Positions 1 through 4,838 of a stretch of 6,958 bases of DNA are shown piece by piece (within the stretch, counting starts at the first letter, position 1; each line of letters begins with the position of its first letter). The stretch is taken from contig CABRXX010000097.1 in assembly GCA_902475025.1 (NCBI GenBank), forward strand, positions 1-6,958. Reading direction: 5' to 3'. This stretch comes from Merdiplasma sp905207905. Its GTDB lineage: Bacteria; Bacillota; Clostridia; Lachnospirales; Lachnospiraceae. The notes below the pieces were generated by a model. The model did no database searches. It was not told the DNA's origin and worked only from the letters and a program-made list of their open reading frames with translations. The position numbers were made by a program, and so were the translations under genes.

Positions 1-1951
1 CGCCGATGTCTTCCATACCCTCGATGCGTCCACGGCGAGAGTTGATATCACCGATTACATCTCCCATGTACTCCTCAGGCATAGTAACCTCTACCTTCAT
101 GATGGGCTCCAGAAGTACCGGGCTTCCCTTCTGCATAGCCTCCTTAAATGCCAGAGAACCTGCAATATGGAATGCCATCTCACTGGAGTCTACCTCATGG
201 TAAGAACCATCGTATACGTTTGCATGAACGCCCAGTACCGGGAAACCTCCCAGGATACCAGCCTTGGTAGCCTCTTCAATACCTTCGCCAACTGCCGGAA
301 TGTATTCCTTAGGAATAGCGCCGCCCACAACGGTAGACTCGAACTTGAAGGTCTCCTCTCCATTGGGATCCATGGGCTTGAAGATAACTTTACAGTGACC
401 GTACTGACCACGTCCGCCGGACTGTTTTGCGTACTTGCTGTCCACAGTAACCTCTTTGGTAATAGCTTCTTTGTATGCAACCTGAGGCGCACCAACGTTT
501 GCCTCTACCTTGAACTCACGAAGCAGACGGTCAACGATGATCTCCAGATGGAGTTCTCCCATACCTGCGATAATGGTCTGGCCTGTCTCATGATCGGTAT
601 GAGCACGGAAAGTAGGATCCTCCTCAGCCAGCTTTGCCAGAGCCTCTCCCATCTTGCCCTGACCAGCTTTGGTCTTAGGCTCGATAGCCAGCTCGATAAC
701 CGGCTCCGGGAACTCCATGGACTCAAGAATTACCGGATGCTGCTCATCGCAGAGAGTATCACCGGTAGCAGTCAGCTTAAATCCAACGGCTGCTGCGATA
801 TCTCCGGAGTATACCTTATCCAGCTCTGCACGCTTATTGGCATGCATCTGCAGGATACGGCCAACACGCTCCTTCTTACCCTTGGTAGAGTTCAGAACGT
901 AAGAACCGGAATTCATGGTTCCGGAATATACACGGAAGAATGCCAGCTTACCAACAAAGGGGTCAGCCATGATCTTGAAGGCCAGAGCGGAGAAAGGCTC
1001 GTCATCTGAAGAATGCCTCTCCACTTCATTGCCTTCCATGTCAGTACCCTTGATAGCCGGGATATCCAACGGTGAGGGCATAAACTCAATAACTGCATCC
1101 AGAAGTTTCTGTACACCTTTGTTTCTGTAAGCAGTACCGCAGCAAACGGGAACTGCTGTACACTCGCAGGTAGCTTTTCTCAGAACCTTCTTCAGCTCCT
1201 CATTGGTAGGCTCCTCTCCCTCCAGATACTGCATCATCAGATCGTCATCCAGCTCGCAGATCTTCTCAACCAGCTCGCTTCTGTACAGCTCTGCATCCTC
1301 TGCCATATCCTCAGGAATATCAATAATAGAAATATCATCGCCCTTATCATCATTGTAGATATAGGCTTTCATCTCAAACAGGTCAATGATGCCCTTGAAC
1401 TCATCTTCCTTACCAATGGGAAGCTGAATACAAATCGCATTCTTGCCCAGTCTGTTTTTAATCTGATCCACAGCACCGTAGAAGTTTGCACCCATGATAT
1501 CCATTTTGTTGATGAACGCCATACGGGGTACATTGTAGGTGTCGGCCTGACGCCATACATTCTCAGACTGAGGCTCTACGCCGCCCTTTGCACAGAACAC
1601 GCCTACAGCGCCGTCCAGTACACGAAGGGAACGCTCCACCTCTACTGTAAAGTCAACGTGGCCCGGGGTATCAATGATATTGATACGGTGCTCTAAAGCG
1701 CCGGGCTTCGGCTTACAGTTTTCCTGTAATGTCCAATGGCATGTGGTAGCGGCCGAAGTAATGGTGATACCTCTCTCCTGCTCCTGTTCCATCCAGTCCA
1801 TGGTAGCAGTACCTTCATGAGTATCTCCAATCTTATAGTTCACACCGGTATAGTACAGGATACGCTCGGTGGTGGTAGTCTTACCAGCATCGATATGAGC
1901 CATAATACCAATGTTTCTAGTTCTCTCTAATGGATATTCTCTTCCAGCCAT
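1..1951 (-). CDS. fusA: Elongation factor G, partial (C-terminus beyond left edge)
   Basis: EF-G is the cytoplasmic GTPase that drives ribosomal translocation and, with ribosome recycling factor, ribosome recycling. The frame is open from the ATG at 1951 to the window edge, giving 650 codons; the family is about 690-705 residues, so roughly 50 C-terminal residues of domain V are missing. The GTPase motifs are all visible: P-loop AHIDAGKT (18-25), switch I RGITI (60-64), DTPGH with the catalytic His (94-98) and NKMD (148-151). Domain IV carries QSGGRGQYGH and the tip segment GSYHEVDSSE. Between switch I and DTPGH the loop is about five residues longer than in E. coli EF-G (CKPKPGALE region, 79-87). 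The start is fixed by AGGAGG at 1957-1962, five bases upstream. It is the third gene of the str operon and follows rpsG after a repeat-filled 187-bp spacer. No frameshift or missing key residue is seen. Confidence 0.97.
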   Translation of the reverse strand, partial: MAGREYPLERTRNIGIMAHIDAGKTTTTERILYYTGVNYKIGDTHEGTATMDWMEQEQERGITITSAATTCHWTLQENCKPKPGALEHRINIIDTPGHVDFTVEVERSLRVLDGAVGVFCAKGGVEPQSENVWRQADTYNVPRMAFINKMDIMGANFYGAVDQIKNRLGKNAICIQLPIGKEDEFKGIIDLFEMKAYIYNDDKGDDISIIDIPEDMAEDAELYRSELVEKICELDDDLMMQYLEGEEPTNEELKKVLRKATCECTAVPVCCGTAYRNKGVQKLLDAVIEFMPSPLDIPAIKGTDMEGNEVERHSSDDEPFSALAFKIMADPFVGKLAFFRVYSGTMNSGSYVLNSTKGKKERVGRILQMHANKRAELDKVYSGDIAAAVGFKLTATGDTLCDEQHPVILESMEFPEPVIELAIEPKTKAGQGKMGEALAKLAEEDPTFRAHTDHETGQTIIAGMGELHLEIIVDRLLREFKVEANVGAPQVAYKEAITKEVTVDSKYAKQSGGRGQYGHCKVIFKPMDPNGEETFKFESTVVGGAIPKEYIPAVGEGIEEATKAGILGGFPVLGVHANVYDGSYHEVDSSEMAFHIAGSLAFKEAMQKGSPVLLEPIMKVEVTMPEEYMGDVIGDINSRRGRIEGMEDIG

Positions 1952-1977
1952 TTTCTCCTCCTAAAATAATCCATAGT

Positions 1978-2014
1978 TCAAGCTGCGCACTGTGTGCTTG
2001 CTTTCGCTAAGTGC
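1978..2014. repeat. 37-bp direct repeat, fusA-proximal copy
   Basis: It is identical to 2095-2131 over all 37 bases and diverges immediately outside. The copies are offset by exactly 117 bp. On the minus strand each contains GCAC-ACA-GTGC, a small perfect inverted repeat. Perfect identity next to degenerate inner units suggests recent duplication or gene conversion. Confidence 0.92.
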
Positions 2015-2094
2015 CCTTTGGTAGGTTCGCTCAACTAAGTTCGCCTCCCCTGCTGGTCCGCTCACTAAGGTTCGCGAACGGCCTCGCACTAAAC

Positions 2095-2131
2095 TCAAGC
2101 TGCGCACTGTGTGCTTGCTTTCGCTAAGTGC
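2095..2131. repeat. 37-bp direct repeat, rpsG-proximal copy
   Basis: This is the second identical copy of the 37-bp repeat at 1978-2014. It ends seven bases from the rpsG stop codon (TAG at 2139-2141), so the element abuts the gene without entering it. Confidence 0.92.
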
Positions 2132-2138
2132 TTCCGGC

Positions 2139-2609
2139 CTAGAAACGATAATGAGCAAATGCTTTGTTTGCCTCTGCCATCTTGTGCATATCTTCTTTCT
2201 TTTTTACAGATGCGCCGGTATTGTTTGCTGCATCCATAAGCTCATTAGCCAGTCTCTCTTCCATGGTCTTCTCGCCTCTCTTGCGGGAGAACAGAGTAAT
2301 CCAGCGAAGAGCAAGTGCCTGACGTCTGTCAGGTCTAACCTCGATGGGTACCTGATAGGTAGCACCGCCGATACGTCTTGCCTTTACTTCCAGCATCGGC
2401 ATAATATTGTTCATAGCCTCTTCGAAAACCTCAAGAGCCGGCTTTCCTGATTTTTCTTCCATTCTGGCAAATGCGCCATATACAATCTTCTGAGCAACAC
2501 CCTTCTTACCGTCTAACATAATGTTATTGATAAGCTTGGTAACCACTTTGCTGTTGTAGATGGGATCTACCAATACGTCTCTTTTCTGAGTATGTCCTTT
2601 ACGTGGCAC
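2139..2609 (-). CDS. rpsG: 30S ribosomal protein S7
   Basis: S7 is a primary 16S rRNA-binding protein that nucleates assembly of the 30S head and lies near the E site. The product is 156 residues, the usual bacterial length. Family hallmarks include the N-terminal PRKGHTQKRD, YNSKVVTKLINNIMLDGKK and the conserved RIGGATYQVPIEVRP core. The frame stays open upstream to an ATG at 2717, but family alignment and a strong AAGGAGGG (2617-2624) seven bases away place the start at GTG 2607-2609. The extra upstream residues have no S7 similarity. It lies between rpsL (323-bp spacer) and fusA (187-bp spacer), in the classical str order. In E. coli, S7 represses its own operon through the rpsL-rpsG spacer; whether that happens here cannot be told from the sequence. 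Confidence 0.97.
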   Translation of the reverse strand: MPRKGHTQKRDVLVDPIYNSKVVTKLINNIMLDGKKGVAQKIVYGAFARMEEKSGKPALEVFEEAMNNIMPMLEVKARRIGGATYQVPIEVRPDRRQALALRWITLFSRKRGEKTMEERLANELMDAANNTGASVKKKEDMHKMAEANKAFAHYRF

Positions 2610-2616
2610 GTTACTT

Positions 2617-2624
2617 CCCTCCTT
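2617..2624 (-). promoter_or_regulatory. Ribosome binding site fixing the rpsG GTG start
   Basis: The minus strand reads AAGGAGGG, followed by seven bases and GTG. It is a near-perfect anti-16S match and decides the start against the in-frame ATG at 2717. Confidence 0.9.
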
Positions 2625-2672
2625 AATTATGGTTCCTGACAAGAACAGTGATACGAAACGAAAACAGTTGCC

Positions 2673-2686
2673 GCAGGTATACCTGC
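2673..2686. repeat. Perfect 14-bp palindrome upstream of rpsG
   Basis: GCAGGTATACCTGC reads identically on both strands and lies about 64 bp upstream of the rpsG start, inside the transcribed spacer. Perfect palindromes of this size are typical of dimeric-protein operators. As RNA it has no room for a loop unless the central bases open. Confidence 0.75.
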
Positions 2687-2932
2687 CAAAACAGCTTTCA
2701 CCTCGGATCATGGCCATTCAGCTCTGCAATATCACTTCTATGATTAATCGGCCGCCGTCCCTATTTCCTGTCAACTTATTAGATCATAGGTACTCACAAT
2801 GTGTCGTTCTACATTTGCGTTTCATGCGGAAAGGACTTCTATATTAACCCGCAACCACTGGTGAATACGAATTCCTCCAACTTCATTGAAACAATATAGT
2901 TCTGTTCTGTGATACTTATAAAAAACTACTTT

Positions 2933-3355
2933 TTATTTCTTAGCGTCTTTCGGTCTCTTAGCACCGTATTTGGAACGTGCCTGACGTCTCTTGGCAACGC
3001 CTGCTGTATCCAATGTACCACGAACAATGTGATATCTGGTACCGGGAAGGTCCTTAACACGGCCTCCGCGGATCAGCACTACGCTATGCTCCTGCAGGTT
3101 ATGTCCCTCACCGGGAATGTAGCTGGTTACCTCAATACCGTTGGACAGACGTACTCTGGCAATCTTTCTAAGAGCTGAGTTCGGCTTCTTAGGAGTTGCT
3201 GTCTTTACTGCGGTACACACGCCTCTCTTCTGAGGAGCGGATACATCGGTAGCTTTTTTCTTCAGAGAGTTAAATCCTTTCTGGAGTGCCGGTGCAGTAG
3301 ATTTTTTTACGGATGTCTGTCTGCCTTTTCTTACTAACTGATTAAATGTTGGCAT
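2933..3355 (-). CDS. rpsL: 30S ribosomal protein S12
   Basis: S12 sits at the 30S decoding centre and controls tRNA selection and accuracy. The product is 140 residues, with TPKKPNSALRK, GEGHNLQEHSVVLIRGGRVKDLPG (split here as positions 82-105) and a C-terminal QARSKYGAKRPK. Both lysines where streptomycin-resistance changes arise in other bacteria are unchanged (Lys56 and Lys101), and Asp102 matches the beta-methylthiolated aspartate of E. coli S12. Relative to E. coli there is an insertion of about 13 residues after APAL (KGFNSLKKKATDVS), as is common in Firmicutes. AGGAGGTG at 3364-3371 precedes the ATG by eight bases. It is the first gene of the operon and is driven by the promoter at 3467-3495. 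Confidence 0.98.
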   Translation of the reverse strand: MPTFNQLVRKGRQTSVKKSTAPALQKGFNSLKKKATDVSAPQKRGVCTAVKTATPKKPNSALRKIARVRLSNGIEVTSYIPGEGHNLQEHSVVLIRGGRVKDLPGTRYHIVRGTLDTAGVAKRRQARSKYGAKRPKDAKK

Positions 3356-3429
3356 TCTTCTTTCACCTCCTGATTTGATTGAGCAATGCTCATCTGTGGT
3401 TGCTGTTCCTTATTTAATAGGAAAGATCG

Positions 3430-3458
3430 GCGCAAAAACAAAATGTGTTTCTTCGCGC
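3430..3458 (-). promoter_or_regulatory. Predicted 5'-end hairpin in the rpsL leader
   Basis: In the minus-strand transcript, GCGCGAAGAAACA can pair with TGTTTTTGCGC across a short loop, with two G-U pairs and a two-base bulge. It begins about two bases from the predicted transcription start, so it would cap the mRNA. There is no U-run after it, so it is not a terminator. It may stabilise the transcript. Confidence 0.45.
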
Positions 3459-3466
3459 ACTTTCAT

Positions 3467-3495
3467 ATTATACGAACGGAACCTGGGATTGTCAA
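3467..3495 (-). promoter_or_regulatory. Consensus sigma-A-type promoter for rpsL-rpsG-fusA
   Basis: The minus strand has TTGACA (3490-3495), a 17-base spacer and TATAAT (3467-3472). Both hexamers match the consensus at every position with optimal spacing, fitting a highly expressed ribosomal operon. Predicted initiation near 3460 gives a leader of about 105 bases. Confidence 0.9.
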
Positions 3496-3566
3496 GGAGT
3501 TTTCCCGGCTTTTCAACATTTTACCCTGATTTTACTATGATTTTTCTTATAACTTTCTTAAACCAC

Positions 3567-3595
3567 TGGACATGCCGGAAACCGGGTGATAAAAT
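3567..3595 (+). promoter_or_regulatory. Extended -10 promoter for the VanZ-like gene
   Basis: The plus strand has TGGACA (3567-3572), a 17-base spacer and TAAAAT (3590-3595), with TG at 3587-3588 forming an extended -10. Initiation near 3602 gives a leader of about 53 bases before the ATG at 3655. It lies back to back with the rpsL promoter; 71 bp separate the two -35 boxes. Confidence 0.82.
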
Positions 3596-3654
3596 AACAG
3601 AAAATTTCAGAAGTAAAAAGTAACTGTTATTTTATATTTTTAGGGAGTATATTT

Positions 3655-4662
3655 ATGCTAAGAACATTTTTGAAGCCGCTTTCTCTACTGCCGGCTATCG
3701 TATTGATGTACCTGATATTTTCTTTTTCCGCCCAGCCGGGAGAGGTTTCCTCCCAGGTAAGCTACAAGGTCAGCTATAAGATTGTGGAAACGGGCGGCAA
3801 ACTGCTGGGAGCCAATTTTGAGCCCTGGGAGATCGATGAATTGGCAGTGCGCTTCAATGGCCCCATTCGGAAGATTGCCCACATGACCGAATATTTTGCC
3901 CTGGCCATTGCAGTATCTTTTCCGCTGTACGTCTACGGACTTCGCGGGCTGCTGCTGATGTTGCTGGCCGGACTGTTCTGCGTCGGCTTCTCTTGCGCAG
4001 ACGAATATCATCAGTCCTTTGTGGCTGGGCGCTCTCCTGCTGCCCGGGATGTAATGATCGACAGCATTGGCATCTTTGTTGGCATCATCGTTGTCCGCAT
4101 TGTCGGATGGACTGGACGCATGACCCTGTTTCGGGCACCTAAAAAAGAGCCGATGCCTCAGCAGTGTTTCCAGGGATATGCTCCTTCACAGCCAAAACTT
4201 ACCAGAAAGCAAAAAAAGCAGATGAAACAGCAGGCCTCTATGGGAAGCGCTCCCTCCGGATACGCTTCCTGCCAACCTGGCGGTTATCCCCCTTATCCGG
4301 GAAACGGATACTCCGCTCCCTATCCCAATGGTTTCCAAAATCAACCCTATCCACAGGAAACGGATGCAAAAAACCATTCCAATGAAGAGGGTTTCTACAC
4401 CAATCAAGAGTACACAGGGGCTGCCTATCCAGGCGGTACTTATCCCAACGGATCCTATTCCAATGGCTCTTATCCAAACGGACCATTCCCCAACGGGCCC
4501 TATCCAAACGAACCGTATCCAGGCGCTCCTCAGTACTATGGACAGCCCTATCCGTATGACTCACAGTACTCCGAGCAGCCGGATCACTCCTCGGATGAAT
4601 TGTCAGAAGATATGCCTCTTTCCCATTTGCTGAAACCCAAAAACAGCAGCAAGAAAAAATAA
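3655..4662 (+). CDS. VanZ-family membrane protein with repetitive Tyr/Pro/Asn/Gly tail
   Basis: 335 residues. The first ~155 are a VanZ-like domain: a membrane segment at about 9-25 followed by SFSAQPGE, then RKIAHMTEYFAL (72-83), two further hydrophobic segments (about 80-95 and 98-115), DEYHQSFVAGRSPAARD (116-132) and a last segment (about 133-151). The Arg/Lys/His/Glu and Asp-Glu-x-His-Gln...Gly-Arg signatures are intact. VanZ itself gives low-level teicoplanin resistance by an unclear route; most family members are uncharacterised, so no resistance role is claimed. Residues 156-335 are predicted cytosolic or extracytoplasmic low complexity rich in Tyr, Pro, Gly, Asn and Gln, including seven tandem pentapeptides (258-292), then an acidic patch and a lysine-rich end. 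This tail is far longer than in typical VanZ proteins. The start has AGGGAG at 3642-3647, seven bases from the ATG. The gene is monocistronic, divergent from rpsL and convergent with the hydrolase. Confidence 0.88.
   Translation: MLRTFLKPLSLLPAIVLMYLIFSFSAQPGEVSSQVSYKVSYKIVETGGKLLGANFEPWEIDELAVRFNGPIRKIAHMTEYFALAIAVSFPLYVYGLRGLLLMLLAGLFCVGFSCADEYHQSFVAGRSPAARDVMIDSIGIFVGIIVVRIVGWTGRMTLFRAPKKEPMPQQCFQGYAPSQPKLTRKQKKQMKQQASMGSAPSGYASCQPGGYPPYPGNGYSAPYPNGFQNQPYPQETDAKNHSNEEGFYTNQEYTGAAYPGGTYPNGSYSNGSYPNGPFPNGPYPNEPYPGAPQYYGQPYPYDSQYSEQPDHSSDELSEDMPLSHLLKPKNSSKKK
4426..4530 (+). repeat. Seven tandem 15-bp units encoding YPNGP-like pentapeptides
   Basis: In-frame units of exactly 15 bases encode YPGGT, YPNGS, YSNGS, YPNGP, FPNGP, YPNEP and YPGAP (residues 258-292 of the VanZ-like protein). 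Synonymous codons differ between units (CCC/CCA, AAC/AAT, GGA/GGC/GGG) while the amino acids are kept. That points to selection on the peptide rather than very recent slippage. A looser upstream stretch (PPYPGNGYSAPYPNG) continues the composition. Confidence 0.88.
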
Positions 4663-4666
4663 CGGA

Positions 4667-4720
4667 AACCTCTCCTGCATAATCACATAGACAGCAGGGA
4701 GGTTGTAAAATACCTCTCCT
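4667..4720. other. Overlapping alternative hairpins 3' of the VanZ-like gene
   Basis: Two nine-base direct copies of ACCTCTCCT (4668-4676 and 4712-4720) flank GCAGGGAGGTT (4694-4704). The central arm can pair with the left copy (AACCTC-t-CCTGC, 11 bp with one bulge, 4667-4704) or with the right copy (8 bp with one bulge, 4696-4720), but not with both. No U-run follows, so it is not a canonical terminator. It begins four bases after the stop codon. Confidence 0.55.
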
Positions 4721-4723
4721 AAC

Positions 4724-4833
4724 ATAAACGGCTGCCCCGCAAAGCATGGCCTCTCACCTTTATTCTGCCGGAATACCAAAGAGCTATCGGCAAAGCAAGG
4801 CAGAAGAGCCTGGACTTTACGGGGCAGCCTTAT
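4724..4833. terminator. Nested inverted repeat between convergent genes, candidate bidirectional terminator
   Basis: GGCTGCCCCG (4730-4739) is perfectly complementary to CGGGGCAGCC (4820-4829). The stem can extend inward through AAAG/CTTT (4741-4744 with 4815-4818) and GGCCTCT/AGAGCC, and outward through ATAA/TTAT. An inner stem TTCTGCC/GGCAGAA (4763-4769 with 4799-4805) competes with TGCCG/CGGCA (4766-4770 with 4788-4792). An 11-base direct repeat GCAAAGCAnGG occurs at 4739-4749 and 4790-4800. It starts nine bases past the hydrolase stop and serves either direction. U-tracts are poor on both strands (TTATCTATAT on plus, GTTTATGTT on minus), and the loop is longer than in ordinary intrinsic terminators. 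It could instead be a structured RNA or a small insertion element. Confidence 0.5.
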
Positions 4834-4838
4834 CTATA

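Larger units (their letters stand above)
1978..2131. repeat. Repeat-built element filling the rpsG-fusA spacer
   Basis: Nearly the whole spacer is one repetitive block. It begins and ends with identical 37-bp direct copies (1978-2014 and 2095-2131). Between them lie degenerate versions of a shorter unit which, read on the plus strand, resembles GGTTCGCTCACTAAG: 2024-2040 (GGTTCGCTCAACTAAGT), 2055-2070 (GGTCCGCTCACTAAGG) and 2081-2093 (GCCTCGCACTAAA). The 37-bp copies contain a related unit, GCTTTCGCTAAGTGC. GTTCGCGAAC at 2070-2079 is a perfect palindrome. The block starts seven bases past the rpsG stop and ends about 15 bases before the fusA ribosome binding site, so it is transcribed within the operon. 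It resembles a short interspersed, REP- or MITE-like element, but no family is assigned. Confidence 0.8.
2610..2932. other. Long rpsL-rpsG spacer, no credible gene
   Basis: This 323-bp stretch separates two genes usually only some tens to about a hundred bases apart. No reading frame in it has a good ribosome binding site and recognisable content. It holds a perfect 14-bp palindrome (2673-2686). Two TGATAC sites (2649-2654 and 2910-2915, plus strand) near its ends are preceded by mutually complementary seven-base segments, AGAACAG at 2642-2648 and CTGTTCT at 2902-2908. A lone TTGACA on the minus strand (2769-2774) lacks a good -10 partner. A transcribed leader or regulatory segment is possible, but no function is shown. 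Confidence 0.6.

Noticed and set aside
167..1009. A 280-codon open frame on the plus strand opposite fusA
   Set aside because: It is exactly the codon-aligned antisense of fusA, has no ribosome binding site, and its open state follows from the biased codon use of fusA.
2743..2774. Possible internal promoter for rpsG on the minus strand (TTGACA at 2769-2774)
   Set aside because: The -35 box is perfect, but the nearest A/T-rich hexamers (GATTAA, ATTAAT) are poor matches and lie 19-20 bases away, so it was not called.
2629..2847. A 72-codon plus-strand frame in the rpsL-rpsG spacer
   Set aside because: No ribosome binding site, no recognisable content, and antisense to an operon that must be transcribed through it.
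2919..2935. Terminator directly after rpsL (AAAAA-gtag-TTTTTT on the minus strand)
   Set aside because: The stem is only A-T pairs and overlaps the stop codon; it would be too weak, and rpsG and fusA appear to depend on readthrough.
4238..4747. A 169-codon minus-strand frame opposite the VanZ-like tail
   Set aside because: It is a shadow of the low-complexity coding repeat, begins inside the inverted repeat and has no family features.
4724..4833. Assignment of the nested inverted repeat to a c-di-GMP (GEMM) riboswitch because of its GCAAAGC motif
   Set aside because: The conserved upstream CAAACC-type core is absent, the position is 3' of both genes, and no downstream gene could be controlled.
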